This document shows positions 56,357 to 64,000 of a stretch of DNA of 64,000 bases, one piece after another. The notes under the pieces were generated by a model. That model saw nothing but the letters and a program-made list of their open reading frames with translations, did not search any database and had not been told where the DNA came from. Made by a program: the position numbers and the translations under genes. The stretch's first letter is position 1; each line of letters begins with the position of its first letter. The DNA comes from Caulobacteraceae bacterium (GTDB taxonomy: Bacteria > Pseudomonadota > Alphaproteobacteria > Caulobacterales > Aquidulcibacteraceae), in assembly GCA_016703335.1 (NCBI GenBank), contig JADJCG010000003.1, positions 124,001-188,000 of the forward strand, given 5' to 3'.

Positions 56357-58521
56357 ATGACCAACGAAGTCATCCTTTGGCTGGTAGTCGCTGCAGGCAT
56401 TGTAGCCGCGATCTACGGCTTCCTCGAAACACAAACGATCTCCAAGGCCAGCGCCGGTACTGACCGGATGAAAGAAATCGCTGCCGCGATTCAAGAAGGC
56501 GCGCGCGCCTATCTAAACCGCCAATACCGCACCATCGCGATCGTCGGTGTGGGCGTTGTCGTCGTTCTGGCCGTCCTTTTCCGCACCTGGGAAATCCCGG
56601 TCGGCTTTATCATCGGCGCTGTGCTTTCGGGCGCAGCTGGCTTCATCGGCATGAACGTGTCGGTGCAAGCGAACGTGCGTACGGCGGAAGCTTCGCGCAC
56701 CTCGCTCGCCGGCGGCCTCAAGATGGCGTTCAAAGCTGGCGCAGTGACGGGTATGCTCGTCGCCGGCGGCGCGCTGTTCGGCGTTGCGTTCTATTACGCC
56801 ATCCTGACGCAAGTTCTCGGCCTCGATCCGACCAGCCGCGAAGTCGTGGACTCGCTGGTTGCCTTGGGCTTCGGCGCTTCGCTGATTTCGATCTTCGCCC
56901 GTCTCGGCGGCGGCATCTTCACCAAGGGTGCGGACGTCGGCGGCGACATGGTCGGCAAGGTTGAAGCCGGCATCCCGGAAGACGATCCGCGCAACCCGGC
57001 GACGATCGCCGACAACGTCGGCGACAACGTTGGTGACTGCGCCGGTATGGCCGCTGACTTGTTCGAAACCTACGCCGTGACGGCCGTCGCGACGATGGTG
57101 TTGGCTTCGATCATGTTCCGCGAATATTCGGGCGTCGTTGAAAACGTGATGCTGCTGCCGCTGGCTATTGGCGGTCTGGCGATCTTCGCGTCGATCATCG
57201 GCACTTTCTTCGTTCGCTTGGGCCCGTCCAACAACATCATGGGCGCGCTTTATAAGGGCCTCATCGCTGCTGGCGTTCTTTCGGCTGGTGGCTTGGCGCT
57301 CGCGATCAATCAGATCATCGGCTGGGGTCCGCTCATTACGGACGCTTCGGCGCCTGAGACGCTTACGAGCATCACGGGCCAAGATCTGTTCTTCTGCGGC
57401 ATCATCGGTCTGCTGGTGACCGGCGCGATCGTCTGGATCACGGAATACTACACCGGCACGGGCTTCCGTCCTGTGAAGAGCGTTGCTGAGGCCTCAAGTC
57501 GGGTCACGGCACGAACGTGATCCAGGGTCTCGCGGTCTCGATGGGATCGACGGCTCTGCCGGCGCTTACCATCGTCGCGGGCATCATTGCTTGCTTCACG
57601 CTCGCTGGTTTGTTCGGCATTGCCATCGCCGTCACGACCATGCTTTCAGTTGCAGGCATCGTTGTCGCGCTCGACGCGTTTGGTCCGGTTACGGACAACG
57701 CCGGCGGCATCGCGGAAATGGCCGAACTGCCGAAGGAAGTTCGCGTTACGACCGACGCGCTCGACGCGGTTGGCAACACGACGAAGGCAGTCACCAAGGG
57801 CTACGCGATCGGTTCTGCCGGTCTCGGCGCACTCGTTCTGTTTGCGGCGTACTTTGAGGACATCAAGTATTACGCGAGCAACCCGAGCGAGTTTCCGTTC
57901 TTCGCAAGCTTGCAGCTTGGCGATCTGGATAGCTTCTTCGCGCTCAGCAATCCCTACGTGATCGTCGGTCTCTTCGTCGGCGGCATGCTCCCGTATCTCT
58001 TCGGTGGCTGGTCGATGACGGCAGTGGGCCGCGCTGCGCAGGCGGTGGTTGAAGAAGTCCGCCGTCAGTTCAGGGAAATCCCGGGCATCATGGAACGCAC
58101 GGCGAAGCCGGACTATGGCCGCGCCGTCGACATCCTGACGCAAGCGGCGATCAAGGAGATGATCATCCCGTCGATGCTTCCGGTGTTGGCGCCGATCGCG
58201 CTCTTCTTCCTGGTCTATGCGATCGCTGGCGTAGCCAATGCGCTCGCGGCTCTGGGCGCGCTGCTGGTCGGCGTGATCGTGACGGGCTTGTTCGTCGCCA
58301 TCTCGATGACCTCGGGCGGTGGCGCTTGGGACAACGCCAAGAAACTAATCGAAGAAGGCAATTACGGTGGTAAGGGCTCTGATGCTCACAAGGCCGCTGT
58401 CACGGGCGACACTGTCGGCGATCCCTACAAGGACACCGCAGGCCCGGCCGTGAACCCGATGATCAAGATCACCAACATCGTGGCGCTCTTGCTGCTCGCG
58501 GTGTTGGCGCACTCTGGCTAA
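56357..58521 (+). CDS. hppA: Membrane-bound proton-translocating pyrophosphatase (frameshifted)
   Basis: About 720 residues, sixteen membrane segments expected. Hydrolyses pyrophosphate to pump protons. Substrate motifs GGGIFTKGADVGGDMVGKVEAGIPEDDPRNPATIADNVGDNVGDCAGM-region and, in the second half, DNAGGIAEM. GNTTKAVTKGYAIGSAGLGAL has Lys where K+-dependent forms have Ala, so it is predicted K+-independent. One A is lost in an AAA run near 57496: restored EASKSGHGTNVIQG. Start ATG 56357; a terminator follows. Confidence 0.95.
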
Positions 58522-58546
58522 GAGCGAACACCACGCTCAAAAAGCA

Positions 58547-58580
58547 AACGCCCCGGCAGTGATGCCGGGGCGTTTTTCTT
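58547..58580 (+). terminator. Rho-independent terminator after hppA
   Basis: AACGCCCCGGCA (58547-58558), loop GTGA, TGCCGGGGCGTT (58563-58574), then TTTCTT: a perfect 12-bp stem and T-tract. Because AAAAAG precedes it, it probably also works for the convergent bamE gene on the minus strand. Confidence 0.93.
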
Positions 58581-58599
58581 TGTCCGTCGCTCGTGAAAA

Positions 58600-59088
58600 C
58601 TAGTTGCGTTGGTTCGGGCGGCCGCCGCGATCGTCTTGCATTTGAATCGGCGGCGTGCGGCCGACGTTGCCGAGCAATTGCTCAAGCACACCAAGTTCGC
58701 GTCCGCGTGTCGGCGTGATGTGATCGTCATAGGCAACGAGACGGCCACGCTCGAGGCCGTATTTCTCGACGGCCGCAACGGTGTCGCCATCAAAGCGGAT
58801 GACCATGACGCGGCGCTCAGTAATGCGCGGCGTGTAGAAGGCGACGCTCTCTTGAACTTGGCTGACGTAATACCACGAGGTCTGATCGAAGACCGCGGTC
58901 GTGGACGGTGAGCCGAAGCGTTGAATGACCGTGTCGCGCGTATCGACGCCGACTTGCGGATCAGGAATTTCCGCGTTGTTGCGGTCCGGCAGAAAGCCAT
59001 TGTACTGGTGCGTCGGCGCGCACGCCGATGTCGCTGCAACCGCAGCAACGAGAGCCGCAGCCGAAAGACGCATAAGTCCGCGCTTCAT
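58600..59088 (-). CDS. Outer membrane assembly factor BamE-like lipoprotein
   Basis: 162 residues of the SmpA/OmlA (BamE) fold. N-terminal lipoprotein signal ending ATSAC, then VGVDTRDTVIQRFGSPSTTAVFDQTSWYYVSQVQE, the core of the domain, with VMVIRFDGDTVAAVEKYGL. BamE supports beta-barrel insertion with BamA. It stands alone, divergent from the chaperone gene, and converges with hppA over the shared terminator. Confidence 0.88.
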   Translation of the reverse strand: MKRGLMRLSAAALVAAVAATSACAPTHQYNGFLPDRNNAEIPDPQVGVDTRDTVIQRFGSPSTTAVFDQTSWYYVSQVQESVAFYTPRITERRVMVIRFDGDTVAAVEKYGLERGRLVAYDDHITPTRGRELGVLEQLLGNVGRTPPIQMQDDRGGRPNQRN

Positions 59089-59175
59089 CCGTCACCCTTT
59101 TGGGCGCTATGCCCGCTTGGAAACGGGGTTACGGCGTGCCGGGCGCACGGGCAAGAGGGGAGCACAGGGCAAGAC

Positions 59176-59687
59176 ATGCCGATCTGGCCTTTTCACCGAT
59201 CAAGGGCAGAGGTGGACGCCGAAGCGCTGGTTTCAGCCGTTACGGCCGCCAGCCGGCGGCTCGTCTTTTATGGCCCGGAGCGGGTGCCGGACACGATGGA
59301 GGGGCGGTTCGAGCTAATGACCGTTCATGGCGTTTTGGCCATGTTGCGCCTGCAGAGCCGATCCAGCGCTCAACCCCTTGCGCAACCGTTCGCGGATAGG
59401 CTCTTCAGCTTCTTTGATGCGGGCCTCCGCGAGGCCGGGACCGGGGACACCACGGTGCTAAGCGCATGCACCAGCTGGCCGGCGACTTTTACGGCCGCTT
59501 AGACGCCTATGGCGCTGCGCTGAGCGATCCGCCTGCGCTTGAGTATGCGATGGCGCGCAATGTCTGGCGTCTGGAGTCACACGCGTTCGCAGGTGCGCTC
59601 GCGGCGTACGTCGCAAGCACCGCTGCCGCGCAAGCGAACGCCCCGATTTCGGCCATGTTCTCCGAAGAGGGCTGGCCTGCGCTTTAG
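59176..59687 (+). CDS. Ubiquinol-cytochrome c chaperone family protein (frameshifted)
   Basis: About 170 residues of the ubiquinol-cytochrome c chaperone (CBP3-like) family, linked to assembly of the bc1 complex. RFELMTVHGVLAMLRLQSRS, LFSFFDAGLREAGTGD and, in the second frame, MHQLAGDFYGRLDAYGAALSDPPALEYAMARNVW. One G is lost near 59455; restored TVAKRMHQLAGDFYGRL. In relatives a DUF177 gene follows before plsX; here plsX sequence comes almost at once. Confidence 0.85.
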
Positions 59688-59742
59688 CCCCGCAGCGTTT
59701 GGCTTTCCGTTGGGGCGGGACTATGGTCCGGCGGCCGAGAAG

Positions 59743-60610
59743 ATGATCGGCATGGAAGTGAAGGCGAGCCAAGCGCTGCGTCAGGGCAAGGGCTCGAGCC
59801 TTTGGAATGCTGTGCAGGCGGTTGAGCTTGGCAATGCGCACGCCGTGGTCTCTGCAGGCAACACCGGCGCCTACATGGCGATCGCGATGTTTAGATTGCG
59901 AACGATGCAAGGCGTTCATCGCCCGGCGCTCGCGACACGCTGGCCGACGATGAAGGGTGGCTACACGATCATGCTCGATGTCGGCGCGAACGTGGAAGCG
60001 GACGCCGAGCAACTGGTTGAATTCGCCATCATGGGTGAGGCGTTCGCGCGCGGTTTCTGATGAGCCGCGTCCGAAAGTGGCGCTGCTCAATGTCGGCGCT
60101 GAAGATCAGAAGGGCCACGAAGAAATCCGATCGGCCGCGAAGCTCATTCGCGAAACCGACGTGGACATTAATTTTCAGGGCTTCGTTGAGGGCGACGATA
60201 TCGCCAAGGGCACCGTCGATGTCGTCGTAACCGACGGTTTTACCGGCAATATCGCGCTCAAAACTGGCGAAGGCACTGCGCGTCTCGTCGGGCAATTGCT
60301 GCGCGAGGCGCTAACCAGCGGACCTTTGGCGCAGCTTGGTGCGTTGATTGCGTATCCTGCTTTACGAAAGCTTCGCACGCGCATGGATCCGGGCACGTTT
60401 AACGGCGCATTGTTCCTCGGTTTGAACGGGCTGGTGGTGAAAAGTCACGGCAGCGCGAACGGGCGTGGTTATGCGGCGGCGATCGGTGTTGCTGAGAAGC
60501 TCGCGCGTAGTCACTACCGCGACGAAGTTGTTTCAAACATTCAGCGACTTTCGCAGGCGAATGCGAGCGCGGCAGCGGCGGCGAGTGCTGCGGCTGGAGA
60601 CGCGAAGTAA
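59743..60610 (+). CDS. plsX: Phosphate acyltransferase PlsX, N-terminus missing (frameshifted)
   Basis: Makes acyl-phosphate for phospholipid synthesis. From the ATG at 59743: MEVKASQALRQGKGSSLWNAVQAVE, VVSAGNTGAYMA, VALLNVGAEDQKGHEEIR, GFVEGDDIAKGTVDVVVTDGFTGNIALKTGEGTAR, FLGLNGLVVKSHGSA. About 290 residues against 340-350 usual: the first 60-80, with the DAMGGD motif, are absent; only GRDYGPAA just upstream faintly recalls it. A lost GC in a GCGCGC run near 60048 splits it; restored EAFARAVSDEPRPKV. The TAA overlaps the fabH ATG. Confidence 0.9.
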
Positions 60611-61576
60611 TGGCATTGCGCTCCGTTCTGACGGGTGTCGGCTCGTATTTGCCCGAGCGCGTGCTCACCAACGCAGAACTCGCCAAGCGCGTCGACACTA
60701 GTGATGAATGGATCGTTGAACGCACCGGCATTCGCGAACGTCACATTGCGGCCGACGGCGAGTGGACGTCGGATTTGGCATGCGCCGCTTCCGTGAACGC
60801 GTTGAAAGCGGCGGGGCGTGAAGCAACAGACGTTGATCTTATCATCGTCGCGACAACAACGCCGGATCTGACGTTTCCCGGCGACAGCGGCGCGCGTTCA
60901 GGCTGAGCTCGGCGCCAATCAAGGCATCGCATTTGACTTGCAGGCGGTGTGCTCAGGTTTTGTGTTCGCGTTGGCGACGGCCGACAATTTCCTAGCGCGC
61001 GGTCAGGCCAAGACGGCGCTCGTGATCGGTGCGGAGACGTTTTCGCGGATCATGGATTGGGAAGATCGTGGCACGTGCGTGCTGTTCGGCGATGGCGCCG
61101 GCGCAGTTGTGCTTGAAGCTCAGGAAGACCACGGCGGTCGCGGCGTGATCTCGACCTTCCTGCGCACTGACGGGCGGATGCACGATCTGCTTTACGTCGA
61201 TGGCGGGCCGTCGCGGACGCAATCGGTGGGGAAGGTGCGCATGGTGGGCAATGCCGTCTTCCGGCATGCCGTCGAGCACATCTCGGGCGCGATGCTGGAG
61301 GCGTGCTCGCGCGCCGGTGTCAGTATCGACGACGTGGACTGGTTCGTGCCGCACCAGGCTAACCAGCGCATTTTGGATGGGGTCGCCCGGAAGCTTGGCA
61401 TCGACGTGGATAAAGTTGTCTCTACCGTCGCGCTGCACGGAAATACCTCGGCCGCTTCGGTGCCCCTCGCGCTCGACGTCGCAACACGCGATGGACGCAT
61501 CAAAAAGGGTGATCTGGTGCTGATGGAGGCCCTGGGCGGCGGGCTCACCTGGGGCGCCGCGCTTCTGCGCGTATGA
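60610..61576 (+). CDS. fabH: 3-oxoacyl-ACP synthase III (frameshifted)
   Basis: About 322 residues. Starts fatty-acid synthesis by condensing acetyl-CoA and malonyl-ACP. SVLTGVGSYLPERVLTNAELAKRVDTSDEWIVERTGIRERHI, then FDLQAVCSGFVFAL with the active-site Cys, WFVPHQANQRILDGVA (His) and LHGNTSAASVPLAL (Asn). The frame breaks near 60878 where an extra C, once removed, gives LTFPATAARVQAELGANQG. Follows plsX; ihfA lies downstream. Confidence 0.96.
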
Positions 61577-61657
61577 CGGCCCCGCAACAATTGACCTAAC
61601 CTACAGGGACGACTAGCTTTTCCGGGCGCATAGGGTGTGCGCGCGGAGGGGGCTCCG

Positions 61658-61972
61658 GTGACTGGTAAGACCGTTACACGCGCCGATCTCGTCGAAGCAT
61701 TGGCGAAGCGCGCAAACATGCAGCGCGCGGATGCAAACCGCTTGCTCACGCGCATGCTTGAGATGATGCAGGACTCGCTCGTTGACGGCGAAACTGTGAA
61801 GCTTTCGCGATTCGGGAACTTTAACGTTCGTGCGAAGCGCCAGCGTATCGGCCGCAATCCCAAGACCGGTGAAGAAGTGCCGATCACGCCGCGCCGGGTG
61901 GTAACGTTCCGCCCCTCGCAGATGCTGCGCGAGTTTGTGGAAAAGGGCGGCCGCGGGCGCGCCAAAACCTGA
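61658..61972 (+). CDS. ihfA: Integration host factor subunit alpha
   Basis: 104 residues from GTG 61658. HU/IHF fold: VTRADLVEALAKRANMQRADANRLLTRMLEMMQDSLVDGETVKLSRFGNFNVRAKRQRIGRNPKTGEEVPITPRRVVTFRPSQMLRE. The RNPKTG and Pro at the arm tip bend DNA. Partner subunit IhfB is not in the window. The order plsX-fabH-ihfA is conserved in alphaproteobacteria. Confidence 0.95.
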   Translation: MTGKTVTRADLVEALAKRANMQRADANRLLTRMLEMMQDSLVDGETVKLSRFGNFNVRAKRQRIGRNPKTGEEVPITPRRVVTFRPSQMLREFVEKGGRGRAKT

Positions 61973-62040
61973 AGCGCGCGAGCGCTTGATCTTTTCATCG
62001 TGACGTTATGTTCTGCCCGCTGACTTTCTCGGAGGGTGGG

Positions 62041-62499
62041 ATGAGATTCGTATCACTGATCGGCGCCGCGGCGCTTCTGGCTCTCGGCGCGTGCTCAACG
62101 CTCACGGGTGGCGAAGAGAATGCACCGGCCCCGGCGTTCAACGCCGCTGCGTGTGTTGAAAAAGACTTCGTCATCTATTTCGACGAAGGCCAAGCCGAGC
62201 TAACCGACGAAGCGCGCCGCATCATCGATCTGCAAGCGCGCGACATTCACGGCTGCACGATCGACAGCGTGCGCATCATTGGTTTGTCCGACCAGGACGA
62301 AGGCAATCAGGAATCGTCGCGCCAGCTCTCAGTGCGCCGCGCTGAAGTTCTGGCCGAGTACTTGGCGACGCGCGCCAGCTGGCCGCGCTCGCGCTTTGAG
62401 TTGCTCGCAACCGGCGCACGGGGCGCAGTGACGGCGGAAGGCCTGGACGTGCCGGTCCGCAATCGCGCCCGCATCATCGCGGCATCGCACGCTCCGTAA
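62041..62499 (+). CDS. OmpA-family lipoprotein
   Basis: 152 residues with a lipoprotein signal ending LGAC, then a short linker and an OmpA-like domain: VIYFDEGQAELTDEARRIIDLQARDI, SVRRAEVLAEYLATRASWPRSRFELLATGARG and a truncated end VRNRARIIAA. Such proteins tie the outer membrane to peptidoglycan. The usual NRRV-type signature is loosely present as RNRARII. Start ATG 62041 with GGAGGG seven bases upstream. Confidence 0.85.
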   Translation: MRFVSLIGAAALLALGACSTLTGGEENAPAPAFNAAACVEKDFVIYFDEGQAELTDEARRIIDLQARDIHGCTIDSVRIIGLSDQDEGNQESSRQLSVRRAEVLAEYLATRASWPRSRFELLATGARGAVTAEGLDVPVRNRARIIAASHAP

Positions 62500-62506
62500 G
62501 GCGAAA

Positions 62507-62538
62507 GCGGCAGTTCACAGGACACTGTGGATTGCCGC
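62507..62538. other. Hairpin after the OmpA-like gene
   Basis: GCGGCA...TGCCGC enclosing CACAG-GACA-CTGTG: a stem-loop 8 nt after the gene stop. No T-run follows, so it is a weak terminator candidate. Confidence 0.4.
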
Positions 62539-62567
62539 GCCGCGGCGAGGGGGCTAAAGACGCGTTC

Positions 62568-62587
62568 CCGCGAGGCAAGCCTCGCGG
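62568..62587. other. Hairpin just upstream of tRNA-Pro
   Basis: CCGCGAGG-CAAG-CCTCGCGG: a perfect 8-bp stem ending 5 nt before the tRNA. It may affect tRNA 5' processing or terminate upstream transcription; no T-tract. Confidence 0.45.
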
Positions 62588-62592
62588 CCGGT

Positions 62593-62670
62593 CGGAGCGT
62601 GGCGCAGCCCGGTTAGCGCACTAGTCTGGGGGACTAGGGGTCGTGGGTTCGAATCCCGCCGCTCCGACCA
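62593..62670 (+). tRNA. tRNA-Pro (anticodon GGG)
   Basis: Acceptor arms CGGAGCG (62593) and CGCTCCG (62660-62666) pair perfectly; the anticodon stem CTAGT/ACTAG encloses the loop CTGGGGG with anticodon GGG at 62628-62630, reading CCC/CCU. TTC-GAATC T-loop and an encoded CCA end (62668-62670). The otsA frame on the opposite strand runs into it. Confidence 0.95.
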
Positions 62671-64000
62671 ATTTTTCTTAAGCGCCTGTTCTTGTCGTCT
62701 GTTGAGCGGCTGCGGCGTTTGCCCGCGCCGGCGTGAGCCTCTTTGAGGGCGGCGACGAAATTGTCGCGCCAGGCCATCACGTCGTCCGTCTCGACACCGT
62801 CCATCAATGCGCGCCAGCGGCGGCGGCGTTCTTCGGGCGGCATGGCCAGCGCGCGGCGCATCGCGTCGGCGACGTCTTCTTGGCTGAAAGGGTTTACGAT
62901 CAACGCTTCATGCATTTGCGCCGAAGCGCCGGCGAAGCGCGAGAGAATGAGCACGCCGGGATCTGCTTCGTCTTGGGCGGCGACGAATTCCTTGGCGACC
63001 AGGTTCATACCATCGCGGAGTGGCGTGACGGAGTGCGACGTCGGCGGCGCGGTAAATGCCGGCGAGTTCGTCGCGACCGTGGAGGCGGTGAACGTTGCGG
63101 ATTGGGATCCAATCCATTTCGGCGTGGGCGCCGTTGATGCGACCGGAGAGTGAATCCAAACGCGCAATCATGTCTTGGTAGGCTTCGACCTCGCTGCGTG
63201 TGTACGTCGAAATCTGAAGCAGGAAGATTTCGCGCTTGAGCTCAGGGCTTTCATTCAACAACCGCTCGTACGCGAGCATGCGCTCATCGATGCCCTTGGA
63301 ATAATCGAGACGATCGACGCCGAGCAGCATTTTGCGCCCGGCTTTGCTCTCAACCATGCGCTGGTAGTTCTCCTGCGCCTCCGGCGCGGCGGCGAGGGCA
63401 GCGAAACTTTTGGCGTCGATGCCGATCGGAAATGCCTTTGGCAGCACCGTTCGGCCGAACGCGGTAGCGCGGCCATCGGAGAGCGCCATGCCGCCGGCAT
63501 CGAAGAGCACGTACGAGAGGAAGGCATTCTTCCACTCCTCGCTTTGGAAGCCGACGACGTCGTAATGAAAGAGCGATTCCACGAGTTGGCGATGGCGCGG
63601 CAGCGTGAGGATGAGTTCGCGCGCGGGCCAGGGAATGTGGAGGAAGAAGCCCATCGCGTTTTTTAGGCCCCGCGCACGTAGTTCGCGGCCGAGCGGGATG
63701 AGGTGATAATCCTGCACCCAGATCACATCGTCGGGCTCAATGAGCGGAGCGAGCATGTCAGCGAAGCGCGCGTTGACGCGCTCGTAGCCTTGGCCGAACG
63801 AGCGCTCGTACTGTGTGAGGTCGATGCGATAGTGGAAGAGCGGCCAGAGCGTGCGGTTGGCGTAGCCGTTATAATATTCTTCGATGTCCTGTTCTTCGAG
63901 ATCCATCGTTGCGACGGTGACGCCGTTGACGGTTTGCGTGTGGAGCTCGCCGGTGAATTCGGGCGTCGATTGACCGCTCCAGCCAAACCAAATGCCGGAA
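62634..64000 (-). CDS. otsA: Trehalose-6-phosphate synthase (5' end beyond window, frameshifted)
   Basis: GT20 glycosyltransferase making trehalose-6-phosphate from UDP-glucose and glucose-6-phosphate. It enters from the window edge with GIWFGWSGQ near its N-terminus, then VIWVQDYHLIPLGREL, VDRLDYSKGIDERMLAYERLL and VTPLRDGMNLVAKEFVAAQ, and LSRFAGASAQMHEALIVNPF. An extra base near 63030 splits it. The frame runs to a stop inside the tRNA-Pro gene, giving an unlikely tail SGGIRTHDP. Restoring GC at 62683 would end it at TAA 62678-62680. Confidence 0.93.

Noticed and set aside
62634..62690. GGIRTHDP tail as a real OtsA C-terminus
   Set aside because: This peptide is what antisense translation of a tRNA T-arm gives; not evidence of a domain.

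Overview
This 64 kb window is a chromosomal segment of an alphaproteobacterium, most like the Caulobacterales/Hyphomonadaceae. The pointers are high GC, 5-aminolevulinate synthase (Shemin pathway) beside hemB, a MucR-family regulator, LexA boxes of the GTTC-N7-GTTC type, a RibB fused to a degenerate RibA, a ubiquinol-cytochrome c chaperone just upstream of plsX-fabH-ihfA, and the rsh-pyrE-pdxJ-acpS-lepB-rnc-era-recO-parC order. The content is nearly all housekeeping. I see no CRISPR array, prophage, IS element or secretion cluster.

Layout. 1-8.4 kb: uvrA and a DODA-type dioxygenase diverge from ssb across two LexA boxes, followed by a flavin-dependent oxidoreductase, a vestigial second ssb 3' end, a sulfotransferase-like gene, a DMT transporter and a lipoprotein Cu/Zn SOD. 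8.5-19.9 kb: gyrA-coaD-two cyclophilins-HD protein-queA-tgt, then hrpB and a threonine dehydratase. 19.8-28.2 kb: slt, dapA, smpB, a TPR lipoprotein, a uracil-DNA glycosylase, folK, rpoZ and rsh. 28.2-39.4 kb: a DUF4153-like membrane protein, pyrE, pdxJ, acpS, lepB, rnc, era, recO, parC, lemA and an M48 protease. 39.4-43.2 kb (minus strand): motB, an unrecognised 427-aa protein, padR and pspC. 43.3-49.2 kb: flavin reductase, a 3-hydroxyisobutyrate dehydrogenase-like enzyme, a degenerate receiver, a septation-like membrane protein, hemB/hemA around a 12-bp-arm palindrome, and mucR. 49.4-58.6 kb: glyA, nrdR, the riboflavin genes, nusB, thiL and hppA, closed by a strong terminator. 58.6-64 kb: bamE, the chaperone, plsX, fabH, ihfA, an OmpA-like lipoprotein, tRNA-Pro(GGG) and otsA.

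Genes are packed into operons with ATGA, GTGA or TGATG overlaps, so translational coupling is probably common. The main programmes are DNA topology and repair, tRNA queuosine, stringent response and translation, tetrapyrrole, riboflavin, folate, lysine and fatty acid synthesis, and cell envelope upkeep.

Main caveat: about two dozen conserved genes are split by 1-2 nt frameshifts. Many can be explained as loss of one GC or CG unit in GCGC-rich runs, others as single-base slips. Essential genes such as gyrA, fabH, dapA, rnc and hppA are hit, so I read these as consensus errors rather than real pseudogenes, and I annotate each broken gene as one locus with the break position.
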